This document shows, one piece after another, positions 1-7,868 of a DNA stretch of 64,000 bases; within the stretch, counting starts at the first letter, position 1; each line of letters begins with the position of its first letter. The stretch is taken from assembly GCF_004745645.1 (NCBI RefSeq), contig NZ_SRMB01000001.1:558001-622000 (forward strand), written 5' to 3'. The notes beneath the pieces were generated by a model. It had not been told where the DNA came from and did no database searches. It saw nothing but the letters and a program-made list of their open reading frames with translations. This DNA is from Hymenobacter metallicola. GTDB lineage: Bacteria; Bacteroidota; Bacteroidia; Cytophagales; Hymenobacteraceae. The translations under genes and the position numbers were made by a program.

Positions 1-57
1 GCAATTCATCCGCTGCGTCCCACGATTTATCCTTCATATGCTAGCCTTTTTTGCGCT

Positions 58-222
58 GTCATGGCGAGCAAAGCGCAGCCATCCGTCCTCGGCGCAGGTA
101 GTCACGCCACTTACCCAGAAAGCCCCTTACTCCATGTCGTAGTAAGGGGCTTTTCAGTGAAGGAAGCTTAGCACTTCGCCGAGGACGGATGGCTTCCTCG
201 TTCCTCCTCGCAAGGACAAGGA
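58..222. repeat. Palindromic intergenic repeat, GTCATTGCGAG type, with inner hairpin
   Basis: Left arm 58-103 and right arm about 175-222 are imperfect inverted copies sharing CGCCGAGGACGGATGGCT. Between them is a strong hairpin with an 11-bp stem (121-131 with 141-151) followed by TTTT. The same architecture, an arm, then CCAGAAAGCCC, a terminator-like hairpin and an inverted arm, occurs near 9.8, 10.1 and 32.3 kb. The rest of positions 1-353 shows no gene. Confidence 0.75.
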
Positions 223-353
223 GGGCGGCTCCTTAGAAGCAGGCTTTACGACTGTATTTTGCGAGGTAAAAGGTCTGGGAAAATACTTGGCTGGCGGCAC
301 CCTAAGAATATGCCAGCCGCGTTATATTGCCTTCGCGCTTTGCCCGCCTCTGT

Positions 354-1055
354 ATGTCTTCCTCCTTATCTGTTCCGCGCCTGCTGCACTGGCTGGCTGG
401 CGCTCTGGTTGCTGCGTTTCTGCTCCTGATGGTCAGCAAAGTGTGGCCGTACCGGAACCTGGAGCCGGGCATTCACTTTCTAACAACCAAATCGGAGGCT
501 ACCAACGCCAGCGGCCTGTTTCGCTTCGGATTCTACGTGCACATTACCAGTAGCTTGTGGGTATTGGCGGCCGGACTGGTGCAGTTCTTTCCCCGCTGGT
601 TTCGGGGCCGGGTGGCCTGGCACCACCGCCTGGGTAAGCTCTATATTATTTCCGTTCTGGCCCTGGCCGCACCCTCCGGACTGATCCTGGCCGGATATGC
701 GAACGGCGGGCTGGTGGCCAAGGCCGGTTTTGGGTTGCAATGCCTGGTGTGGTGGCTCAGTACCTGGCAGGCATACCGCTTGGCCCGGCAGCACCGCTGG
801 GAGCTTCACACCGAATGGATGCTGCGCAGCTTCGCCGTGACGCTGGCGGCTCTGAGTCTGCGCTCGGAAAGCTACCTGCTGTATTACGTCTTTGGCACCA
901 AGCCCATTGAAACCTACCTGACGGTTACCTGGCTCTCGTGGACGGGCAACCTGGTGCTGGCCGAAGTGCTGATTCAGGCTGGGGCCGCGCGGCGACTGTT
1001 ACGGCAGGCGCAGGTATTTAAAGCCTCGGCGTCCGTGCCACCAGTAGTTGCCTAG
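354..1055 (+). CDS. DUF2306-type multi-pass membrane protein
   Basis: A 233-residue hydrophobic protein with about six to seven membrane segments. The central part, with a His-containing helix (FGFYVHITSSLWVLAAGLVQFFP) followed by a WHHRLGKLYI motif, is typical of the DUF2306 family of predicted membrane proteins, whose function is unknown. Paired His residues around WHHRLGK and HTEW suggest a possible heme or metal site, which is an inference. I chose the ATG at 354 because it begins just before the first membrane helix; the upstream in-frame ATG at 327 only adds a short unconserved-looking segment. It stands alone, between a repeat and the exported paralogue pair. Confidence 0.75.
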   Translation: MSSSLSVPRLLHWLAGALVAAFLLLMVSKVWPYRNLEPGIHFLTTKSEATNASGLFRFGFYVHITSSLWVLAAGLVQFFPRWFRGRVAWHHRLGKLYIISVLALAAPSGLILAGYANGGLVAKAGFGLQCLVWWLSTWQAYRLARQHRWELHTEWMLRSFAVTLAALSLRSESYLLYYVFGTKPIETYLTVTWLSWTGNLVLAEVLIQAGAARRLLRQAQVFKASASVPPVVA

Positions 1056-1140
1056 TGCCGATACCAAGCACCGGCCTCGTCTAGTACAACTTTGCCCAAC
1101 CGTGGTCCTGGCCTCTTTCTGCTGTGTTTCCTTTCTGCCT

Positions 1141-1905
1141 ATGAAATTCCTGGTGCTGCTTTTCCTGCTAGGCACTGCCACCGCCGGCAATCCTTCTACG
1201 CGTCCTGCCAGGACTGCCCCACGCAGCTCCTCGGTAGCCAGTGCCCCTGCTGTGCTGCGCAAGTTCAATCTGGCTCCGCTGTGGCTGGTGTCGGCCAAAC
1301 CGGCCGAGGCCCAGACCATGCTTGGGTGCATGGGCCCGCAATACCGGCCTTTCGATTTGGTGTACGAAAAAGTGATGCGCGACAGTAAGAACCCGGCTGT
1401 CTACCACGTGCAGGGAAAAAGCCGGGAGCGGGAGCGGCTCCTGCCGTTCAGCGGCACTATCACCGTCGTGGCCCTGAAAAAGGTAACGTATGGTAATAGC
1501 GCCTTGGCCTCGAAGGCCCCGGCGCACTACCAGGCCACCGGGCGGTTTCGACTAACCGAAAGTGCTCAGCAAGAAGGCGCGGGCACGTTTACGGGCACCT
1601 TTACCACCACGTTTTCCCATACGCCCGAGGGCTTGTCGTACATGCCCGGCCGGCCGTATTGGTGGACGGAAGGCCCGGCGGGGGAGGGCTCTACCTTCAC
1701 CAGCACCTGGACCAGCGCGATGCATCCCCAGCCCGTGAAGCTGGTGTGGGCCAGCAACTTTATGAACATCGTCGACTCGGTTATCAGCGGCTTTAGCGTG
1801 GGGGAGCGGGGGCCGGGCATCACCCGCAAATACGCCCGGGTTGGCTGGTCGCGCTACTGGGAAAACGACGAGTGGTGGGTCGAAGCCGAAGGGCCGGTTT
1901 TGTAG
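1141..1905 (+). CDS. Exported protein of unknown function, paralogue of the next gene
   Basis: A 254-residue protein starting with a clear signal peptide (MKFLVLLFLLGTATAG), so it is exported to the periplasm or surface. I do not recognise a family. The body is rich in beta-strand-like segments such as LPFSGTITVV and GAGTFTGTFTTTFS. It ends with a Trp/Tyr-rich stretch, GFSVGERGPG...ARVGWSRYWENDEWW, that recurs almost unchanged in the downstream gene, so the two are tandem duplicates that have diverged. The longer frame opens at 1048, but the ATG at 1141 directly precedes the signal sequence. The next gene starts 65 bp after the stop, so co-transcription is possible. Confidence 0.7.
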   Translation: MKFLVLLFLLGTATAGNPSTRPARTAPRSSSVASAPAVLRKFNLAPLWLVSAKPAEAQTMLGCMGPQYRPFDLVYEKVMRDSKNPAVYHVQGKSRERERLLPFSGTITVVALKKVTYGNSALASKAPAHYQATGRFRLTESAQQEGAGTFTGTFTTTFSHTPEGLSYMPGRPYWWTEGPAGEGSTFTSTWTSAMHPQPVKLVWASNFMNIVDSVISGFSVGERGPGITRKYARVGWSRYWENDEWWVEAEGPVL

Positions 1906-1970
1906 CCCTAAAAACCGTATTTTGTCTCCTGATAACAGCCCGGCTGGTTGGGCAAACTAGTCTCCTTTAT

Positions 1971-2855
1971 ATGAATTCGCTACAACAAGTAACGGCTGCG
2001 GCCCTGCTATCGGTCCTGGGCTTGGCGGCCTGCCAGCAGCCCTCCACTTCAGCAACAGCGGCCGCGGCCCCCGTTGAGGCGCCAACGATGGCCGCCGCTC
2101 GCCCGGCCGCCGCCAAGCCGACCGCGCCGGCCCCGGTGCTGACGCCCGAAATGCGAACCTTCCTCGCTCAATACGACTTGTCGGAGCTTTGGTCGCCGGA
2201 TGATAAAACCCGGATTAGCCTGATGAATGGCTTCCTGGGTGCCGACCATTACCGGGTGGAAGTAGTAGTGCTCTCGGCCCGGAAAGACACGCTGCAGCCC
2301 GAGGTGTACTACGTCACGGGTAAAAACCGCTTTAAGGGCCGGATTACCCCGTTTACGGGCACTATTACGCTACAGACCGTGCAGGATCTGGGCAAAGATA
2401 TCAGGGAGTATATGGACGACAACGGGGATGCTAAGGGCTATACCGCTACCGGAACGTATGTTTTCAACGAGGAGCCAGCCAGCAAAGGAGCCGGTACCTT
2501 CGCCGGCAGCATGGCCGTAAACTTTAGCATGGACCCGAACCGGCCCGATGGGCTCCAACTGTTCGCGCTGGACATTCCGGCCGTGCAAGCCTCGCCCACC
2601 CGGGGCACGGGCCTGCTCTACGAGGGGACGTGGCGCAGCTACCAAAACCGTCAGGAAAAGCCCGCGTTGTGGGCCTTCAATTTCCTGCCCATTGCCAGCG
2701 GCGTGCTGGCCGACTTCAGCATTGGGGAGCGGGAAATGGCTATCAATCCTAAGTACGCCAAGCTCGGCTGGAACGAGTACTGGACGAATGAGGAGTGGTG
2801 GGCGGAGCCCGGTACGGCCGTGGCCCAGGCCTTGCCCGACAGCCTGGGACTTTAG
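1971..2855 (+). CDS. Lipoprotein of unknown function, paralogue of the previous gene
   Basis: A 294-residue protein. The N-terminus has a lipoprotein signal with the lipobox LGLAAC, followed by a low-complexity Ala/Pro linker (about residues 25-60), so it should be membrane-anchored with the folded part in the periplasm or outside the cell. The folded part matches the upstream protein along its length: VYYVTGKNRFKGRITPFTGTITL against VYHVQGKSRERERLLPFSGTITV, and FSIGEREMAINPKYAKLGWNEYWTNEEWW against its Trp-rich end. The start at 1971 was chosen because it opens directly into the signal peptide. Function is unknown. Confidence 0.7.
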   Translation: MNSLQQVTAAALLSVLGLAACQQPSTSATAAAAPVEAPTMAAARPAAAKPTAPAPVLTPEMRTFLAQYDLSELWSPDDKTRISLMNGFLGADHYRVEVVVLSARKDTLQPEVYYVTGKNRFKGRITPFTGTITLQTVQDLGKDIREYMDDNGDAKGYTATGTYVFNEEPASKGAGTFAGSMAVNFSMDPNRPDGLQLFALDIPAVQASPTRGTGLLYEGTWRSYQNRQEKPALWAFNFLPIASGVLADFSIGEREMAINPKYAKLGWNEYWTNEEWWAEPGTAVAQALPDSLGL

Positions 2856-2928
2856 GCTAGCGTGCAGGAAAATAGAGCGGAACTTTTTTCTAAAAATTTA
2901 AAGCTAATTGAATTAGTAAAGCTGCGGG

Positions 2929-2962
2929 TTTGTTGCTAATTTCACGAGCCGATAACCCTTTG
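2929..2962 (+). promoter_or_regulatory. Likely promoter of the XRE/S24 regulator gene
   Basis: TTTG at 2929-2932 is followed, after 20 bases, by TAACCCTTTG at 2953-2962. This resembles the Bacteroidota promoter (TTTG and TAnnTTTG) with one extra base in the second element. It lies 32 bp before the ATG at 2995. Confidence 0.4.
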
Positions 2963-2994
2963 ATGTCGAAGCCTTTCCCGGCTCCCTACCCGCG

Positions 2995-3804
2995 ATGATT
3001 AACACCAACCTGAAATTCTGGCGGCGCGAACTGGCCCTGACTCAGGCTCAGATGGCCGAAAAACTAGGTATCAAACGCTCACTAGTAGGTGCTTATGAGG
3101 AGGGGCGCGCCGAGCCCAAGCTCAGCACCCTGGTCAACATGGCCCGCTTGTTTGGTATCTCCCTGGATGCTTTGGTCACCACTGACTTCACCAAGAAGAG
3201 CGCCCAGAAAGCCGCCCTGCGCCAGCTCGAGCCCGTGAATGCCTCCCCCGATCCTCCCACGCCACGCCCCGCCAACGGCCTGCGCATTTTGGCTCTTACC
3301 GTCGATAAAGAGCAGAACGAGAACATCGAGCTTGTGCCGCTGAAGGCCAGCGCCGGCTACCTCAATGGCTACGCTGACCCCGAGTTTATTGAGGATCTGC
3401 CCAAGTTCCGCCTGCCCATGCTCAGCACGGGCGGCACCTACCGGGCCTTCGAAATTGCCGGCGACTCGATGCTGCCCATTGCTTCGGGCACCGTCATCGT
3501 GGGCAAGTACGTAGAGGATTGGATGACCATTAAGGATGGAACGCCCTGCATTGTGGTGAGCAGCAAGGAAGGCATTGTCTTCAAGCGCATCTTCAACAAG
3601 CTCAAGGACGGCGCCACGCTTTCCCTGCACTCCGACAACCCCGTGTACTCGCCGTACGAGATTGGGGTGGAGGATGTAGTGGAAATCTGGGAGGCCAAGT
3701 CCTATATCAGCAGCACTTTCCCCATTGCCGATCTGTCGCTTTCGCGTCTGGCCAGCATCGTGCTCGACCTGCAGCAGCAGATGAGCACGCTGAAAAAGGC
3801 GTAA
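2995..3804 (+). CDS. XRE-family regulator with S24 (LexA-like) domain
   Basis: A 269-residue cytoplasmic regulator. Residues 1-62 form a Cro/CI-type helix-turn-helix (LTQAQMAEKLGIKRSLVGAYEEGRAEP). Residues about 115-245 form a LexA/UmuD-type S24 domain with the Ala-Gly cleavage bond at A120-G121 (KASAGY), the nucleophile Ser158 (GDSML) and Lys197 (VFKRI). All residues for RecA-stimulated or induced self-cleavage are therefore present, in the same order and with similar spacing to LexA. Family members are phage-repressor-like or stress regulators; the target genes here are not known. It is monocistronic, with its own promoter-like signal and a strong terminator downstream. Confidence 0.88.
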   Translation: MINTNLKFWRRELALTQAQMAEKLGIKRSLVGAYEEGRAEPKLSTLVNMARLFGISLDALVTTDFTKKSAQKAALRQLEPVNASPDPPTPRPANGLRILALTVDKEQNENIELVPLKASAGYLNGYADPEFIEDLPKFRLPMLSTGGTYRAFEIAGDSMLPIASGTVIVGKYVEDWMTIKDGTPCIVVSSKEGIVFKRIFNKLKDGATLSLHSDNPVYSPYEIGVEDVVEIWEAKSYISSTFPIADLSLSRLASIVLDLQQQMSTLKKA

Positions 3805-3838
3805 CGCTTTTTCATCTCCTGATCCGCATTCGTATCAT

Positions 3839-3880
3839 AGCAAGGCTCACTCGTATTTCGCGGGTGGGCCTTGCTGTTTT
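3839..3880 (+). terminator. Rho-independent terminator
   Basis: AGCAAGGC at 3839 and GCCTTGCT ending at 3875 pair, with further imperfect pairing inside, and are followed by GTTTT. It closes the XRE/S24 gene. Confidence 0.7.
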
Positions 3881-3958
3881 CAGGGGGTGTCTAACTTCGC
3901 TCGGCCTTTGCGCGTATGCTTTAGGCAATTTGCTACCACACCAACGCCCTGAAACTCC

Positions 3959-4678
3959 ATGCTGAAGTATATCCCCGCCACCGACCGTCACCACGCCTCG
4001 CCCGTGAGCTGGCTGAACAGCTATTTTCTGTTCTCGTTTGCTGACTACTACGACCCGAATAACATGCATTTCGGGCCCCTGCGGGTTTTTAACGACGACA
4101 GCATTGCGCCCAACTCGGGCTTTCCGCAGCATCCCCACTCGGAAATGGAAATCGTGACTATCGTGCTCGACGGTGAAGTAACCCACGAGGACACGATGGG
4201 CAACAAAACCACTATTCCCAAGGGGGAAGTGCAGCGCATGACGGCGGGCACGGGCCTGGCCCATTCCGAGTTCAACCGCACGGATAAACCCCTGCATATC
4301 TACCAGCTGTGGTTTTTGCCCAACCAGAAAGGCCTGGCCCCCAGCTACGAGCAGAAGGACCTCGACTTGCTCGACAGCAAAAACGAGCTAATGCCGATAG
4401 TTTCGGGCCAGAAAGTGCTGGAGGATGTGGTCTATATGAACTCCAACAGTACCATCTACTGGTCGAACCTGAAGGAAGGCAAGGAAATCGAGTTCAAAAC
4501 CTTCCCGATTCGCAACACCTTTATCTACGTCAAAGAAGGCACGATTTACGTGAATGGCACCGAGTTGGGTCCCAACGACCAAGCCCGCATGACCGATGAG
4601 CACGTCGTACAGATTCGAGCCACGAAGGACTCGCAGTTTATCCTGATTGACCTGCCGGCGGCCGAAGCCAACTACTAA
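3959..4678 (+). CDS. Pirin-family bicupin protein
   Basis: A 239-residue protein of the pirin/YhhW type, two cupin domains in tandem. The N-terminal cupin carries the metal ligands His58, His60 (GFPQHPHSEMEIV), His102 and Glu104 (GTGLAHSEFN), the classic pirin set. Family members bind Fe or a similar metal; some (YhhW) have quercetin 2,3-dioxygenase activity and others act as redox sensors, so the exact role is open. The C-terminal cupin lacks obvious ligands, as is usual. It is cytoplasmic and monocistronic, bounded by terminators on both sides. Confidence 0.9.
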   Translation: MLKYIPATDRHHASPVSWLNSYFLFSFADYYDPNNMHFGPLRVFNDDSIAPNSGFPQHPHSEMEIVTIVLDGEVTHEDTMGNKTTIPKGEVQRMTAGTGLAHSEFNRTDKPLHIYQLWFLPNQKGLAPSYEQKDLDLLDSKNELMPIVSGQKVLEDVVYMNSNSTIYWSNLKEGKEIEFKTFPIRNTFIYVKEGTIYVNGTELGPNDQARMTDEHVVQIRATKDSQFILIDLPAAEANY

Positions 4679-4699
4679 ACCAGAAGTACCCGCTGCTAC

Positions 4700-4731
4700 C
4701 GACAAGCCGGACAGTTATGTCCGGCTTGTCG
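4700..4731 (+). terminator. Strong hairpin terminator after pirin gene
   Basis: A perfect 14-bp stem (4700-4713 with 4718-4731) and GTTA loop, followed by a short T-rich stretch (GTGTTTA). It lies 22 bp after the pirin stop codon. Confidence 0.7.
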
Positions 4732-4887
4732 TGTTTATAGGCTATACCAACTCCTTATTAGGAGAGTCAGCGCAAGCTAATTCCGTATAAGTACCGCCAA
4801 AAATGCGTAGTTCGAAGCCTGGCAAACAACCGTAAAACCTTGGGTATGCACCCACAGCAGTGAGTGCCTGATTCGGAAGGAGGCTTT

Positions 4888-6327
4888 ATGATTGCCATTA
4901 ATAGCGCGGCCAAATGGATGACCGTTGGGTTGTTTGCGGTCCATGCCCTGGCCTGTAACTACCACAAACAGCCGCTTGAGCAGGCCTCCGGGCCGAAGCC
5001 GGAACCAGAAGCCCCGGTGCACTTTGCCAGTCAGGGCGGGAAAGAGAAGAAGGTGCAGATTCCCTATTATCCGCTCCGCTCCCCGGCTGACCTTGACCGA
5101 CTCATGGCCCAGATTGGGGAGGCGCGGGTGGTATTGCTCGGGGAGGCCTCGCACGGCACGCGGGAGTACTACCTCTGGCGGGCGGCGCTGAGTAAGCGCC
5201 TGATCCAGGAAAAGGGCTTCAGCTTTATTGCCGTGGAAGGGGAGTGGGCCGATTCGTACCGGGTGAATAATTTCATCAAAGGCCCGCGTCAGGACAGTGC
5301 GGCGGCCGTAAAGCTGCTGCGCACCTACAACCGCTGGCCCACCTGGATGTGGGGCAACCACGAAGTAGCCTCGCTGGTGAAGTGGCTAAACCACCACAAC
5401 CAGCAAGCAGCTCGGCCCCGCCAGGTGGGCTTCTTCGGCCTGGATGTGTACTGTGTCTGGGAGTCGCTGGCCGATATTGTGCCCCACCTCGAAAGCCGGG
5501 ATGCCCAGGCGGCCCAGGCAGCTCAGCGGGCCCAGCAGTGCTTTAAACCCTACAGCAATGATGCTCAGCAATACGCCCTGGCCATTGCACGCGCCGATAA
5601 AAGCTGTTGGACGGAAACCAACCGGCTGTGGAAGTACCTGGAGAAGCTCACGGGCGGAGCCGTGCCCAAGAATGAAGAGCTGTTTGTGGCCCAGCAGCAC
5701 GCGCTAGTAGCCATGAATGGAGAGAAATACTACCGGGCCATGACCACCAGCAACGCCGAGTCGTGGAATGTTCGGGACAAGCACATGATGCAGACCCTAC
5801 AGCGCCTGCTGGAGCTGCACGGCCCGCAGAGCAAAGCCATTGTGTGGGAGCATAATACCCACGTGGGCGACGCCCGCTACACCGACATGGCCAGCAGTGC
5901 CGAAGTAAACGTGGGGCAACTAGCCCGGCAGCAGCTGGGCCGGGAAAACGTGTTTATCGTGGGTTTTGGCTCTTACCAAGGCTCCGTAATTGCGGCCGAT
6001 GCCTGGGGCGCGCCCATCAAGCAGATGCTGGTGCCCGAAGCCAAGGCGGGCAGCTGGGAAGATTTGCTGCACGCCGTAGGCCCCGCCGATAAGCTAGTTC
6101 TTTCCCAGGATTTGCGGGACAATCCGTATTTCAAGCGCCGCCTCGGCCACCGGGCCATCGGCGTGGTATATAATCCACGAACCGAGCGGTTTGGTAACTA
6201 CGTGCCGTCGGTGATACCGCAGCGCTACGACGCCTTTATCTACCTGGATAAAACCACGGCCCTGCACCCGCTCGAAACCCCGGTAAAAGCCAATGAGCCC
6301 CCGGACTTGTACCCATCGGGAACGTAG
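4888..6327 (+). CDS. Erythromycin esterase family lipoprotein
   Basis: A 479-residue protein of the erythromycin esterase superfamily (PF05139). Family signatures are the GEASHGT loop with Glu and His near residues 86 and 89, the EGEWAD acidic pair near 118-120, WMWGNHEV, and the WEHNTHVGD motif near 321-329. The start was set at 4888 rather than the upstream GTG at 4864 because AAGGAGG (4877-4883) sits four bases before this ATG, an unusually strong ribosome site for this genome. The resulting N-terminus is a lipoprotein signal ending HALAC. Characterised members hydrolyse the macrolide lactone, but most homologues have unknown substrates, so resistance cannot be claimed. Confidence 0.85.
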   Translation: MIAINSAAKWMTVGLFAVHALACNYHKQPLEQASGPKPEPEAPVHFASQGGKEKKVQIPYYPLRSPADLDRLMAQIGEARVVLLGEASHGTREYYLWRAALSKRLIQEKGFSFIAVEGEWADSYRVNNFIKGPRQDSAAAVKLLRTYNRWPTWMWGNHEVASLVKWLNHHNQQAARPRQVGFFGLDVYCVWESLADIVPHLESRDAQAAQAAQRAQQCFKPYSNDAQQYALAIARADKSCWTETNRLWKYLEKLTGGAVPKNEELFVAQQHALVAMNGEKYYRAMTTSNAESWNVRDKHMMQTLQRLLELHGPQSKAIVWEHNTHVGDARYTDMASSAEVNVGQLARQQLGRENVFIVGFGSYQGSVIAADAWGAPIKQMLVPEAKAGSWEDLLHAVGPADKLVLSQDLRDNPYFKRRLGHRAIGVVYNPRTERFGNYVPSVIPQRYDAFIYLDKTTALHPLETPVKANEPPDLYPSGT

Positions 6328-6350
6328 TAGCTGGCCCCAACCGGCTATAC

Positions 6351-6653
6351 CTAATGGATAAGTACTACTGCGTGAAGTATAATCCAGTACGAAAAGACTA
6401 GGCTCACATATAGGAAGGTTGTTTGGGGAAGCAAATAGAGCAGGCGCTTACTGTAAGATCTATTGGCCAGTGGAGCCAGGCTCATAACGAGAGCCGCAAG
6501 AAGGCCTAGACTCAGTGCGAGGCCGAAGCTCCAAAGGAAGTCATGCGCCGTAAGGCGCCGGATGTCATTAAGGGTGCCAAGTACGGGGTTGAGCCCCGCC
6601 ATCAGGAGGCTGAGGGTCCAGAGAAGCATGGGTTTCTCAAGCAGCTTCTTCAT
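6351..6653 (-). CDS. Small three- to four-helix membrane protein
   Basis: A 100-residue hydrophobic protein starting MKKLLEKPM, with membrane segments around residues 10-25, 38-57 and 70-98. I do not recognise the family. It is the last gene of a minus-strand run (M2 peptidase, small gene, esterase, this gene) and lies 40 bp after the esterase stop. The start at 6653 was chosen over 6689 because the upstream extension adds nothing recognisable. That it is a real gene rests on its position and composition only. Confidence 0.5.
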   Translation of the reverse strand: MKKLLEKPMLLWTLSLLMAGLNPVLGTLNDIRRLTAHDFLWSFGLALSLGLLAALVMSLAPLANRSYSKRLLYLLPQTTFLYVSLVFSYWIILHAVVLIH

Positions 6654-6693
6654 TGCGCAAAAGTAAGTTATGCTACAGATCCAGTACATTCTA

Positions 6694-7548
6694 CTATTTA
6701 GCTGCTCCTTCCGCCTTGGGCTTAAACACGACCCGAAAGCCCCGCAGCGCCGACGGATGGTAGATGGTCCCGTGAGTTTCGGTGGGCATCGATTCGTAGT
6801 GCCAGGTCAGGGCGGGGTTGGGCGTGTCCTGCAGAAGCTTGGCCAGGCGGGCCGAGGCGGCGGCAATGACGGGCTCGTCGCTGGAGGTCATATACAGAGT
6901 TTTGGCCGGTCCCTTGTACGCTTTGACGGTAGCCGCGGCCTGCTTGACGAGCTGCTCATTGTTCCACCACAGGCTGGGGTCGAAGGCCAGGTAGGTGTCG
7001 AACAGGTCGGGCTCGAGCAGCAGGGTTTCGACGACGAACAGGCCCGCCAACGACTCGCCCACAATGGCTTTTTCCGGGGTGGTGCGGTAGCGCTGCTGTA
7101 CCTGGGGCATAAGCTCCTGGCGGATAAACTTGCGGAAAGCCGCCGACTCGCCCACCTTGGGCGCAATCTGCTTGTCTTTTTCGTTGGTCGTGGGGCCGGT
7201 CAGGTCGCGGCGGCGCTGGGTGTTTTCGATGCCGACCACGATGAAAGGGCGCATCGTGTTGTTCCCCACCGACACCTGCACCAAACCCGCTACGTGCAGG
7301 AAGTCTTCGGCCAGGCCGCCGTCGGGCATGTAGAGCACCGGCAGCCGCAGGGTCGGGGTTTCGGCATAACCGGCGGGCAGGTACACGTTGATGCGCCGCT
7401 TTTCGCCCAGGACTTTGGAGTCTATAGTAAAGGTCTGGCCGATGACCAGGGGCTCGGCTTTGCTTTGGGCCGTGGCAGAGGAAGCAAAAGTGCCCGCGAA
7501 AAGGAGGAGCAGCAGTAGAAAGCCGCAGAAAATATGTCTGGTGTTCAT
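6694..7548 (-). CDS. Exported alpha/beta-hydrolase esterase (esterase D/Fes-like)
   Basis: A 284-residue protein with a signal peptide (hydrophobic residues 7-28, cleavage after TAQ). It belongs to the putative esterase family PF00756. The nucleophile elbow is GESLAG with Ser166, the oxyanion-side sequence is LPVLYMPDGG, and the likely catalytic His lies in ETHGTIYHP near residue 258. Relatives include IroE/Fes-type siderophore esterases and S-formylglutathione hydrolase; the substrate here is unknown. It starts 11 bp after the stop of the small gene upstream, so it is probably co-transcribed with it and the M2 peptidase. Confidence 0.85.
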   Translation of the reverse strand: MNTRHIFCGFLLLLLLFAGTFASSATAQSKAEPLVIGQTFTIDSKVLGEKRRINVYLPAGYAETPTLRLPVLYMPDGGLAEDFLHVAGLVQVSVGNNTMRPFIVVGIENTQRRRDLTGPTTNEKDKQIAPKVGESAAFRKFIRQELMPQVQQRYRTTPEKAIVGESLAGLFVVETLLLEPDLFDTYLAFDPSLWWNNEQLVKQAAATVKAYKGPAKTLYMTSSDEPVIAAASARLAKLLQDTPNPALTWHYESMPTETHGTIYHPSALRGFRVVFKPKAEGAAK

Positions 7549-7559
7549 GCTTGAAGATG

Positions 7560-7868
7560 TTAGAGTTCTGCTACTTGAATTACCTCATTCGTAGTGAGCA
7601 TGAATTCGCATAGTTGCTTGAAGATGAGAGCCGCTACCGGAGCGTTGGAAAGATTGTCGCAGTAGTAGAACCCATCGGCTTCCACAGCCACGATAACCGG
7701 AGGCCACGCCGCAAGGCTGCCGGAAAAAGCCGAACTTTCTTGCGTGATGGGCAGGCTAAGGCCGAGTTGAGAGGCCTCGTGTTGCACCACACGAAAGCGG
7801 CGCTGCACAAACTGCAGCGCCGCCTCCGGGTTGAAATTCTGGCCGCTAAGCCGGAGTTCCTTACCCAT
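7560..7868 (-). CDS. Small conserved-looking protein coupled to M2 peptidase
   Basis: A 102-residue protein beginning MGKELRLSG. Its ATG (7866-7868) overlaps the TAA stop of the M2 peptidase by one base (TAATG), a typical translational coupling arrangement and the main reason to call it real. The sequence looks globular, with no signal peptide: an amphipathic N-terminal half, then VIVAVEADGFYYCDNLSNAPVAALIFKQL. I do not recognise the family. The frame stays open far upstream through the peptidase gene, but that part is antisense-like shadow sequence. Confidence 0.6.
   Translation of the reverse strand: MGKELRLSGQNFNPEAALQFVQRRFRVVQHEASQLGLSLPITQESSAFSGSLAAWPPVIVAVEADGFYYCDNLSNAPVAALIFKQLCEFMLTTNEVIQVAEL

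Noticed and set aside
4888..6327. Macrolide resistance gene
   Set aside because: Erythromycin esterase superfamily membership alone does not show macrolide hydrolysis, and the protein is an exported lipoprotein.
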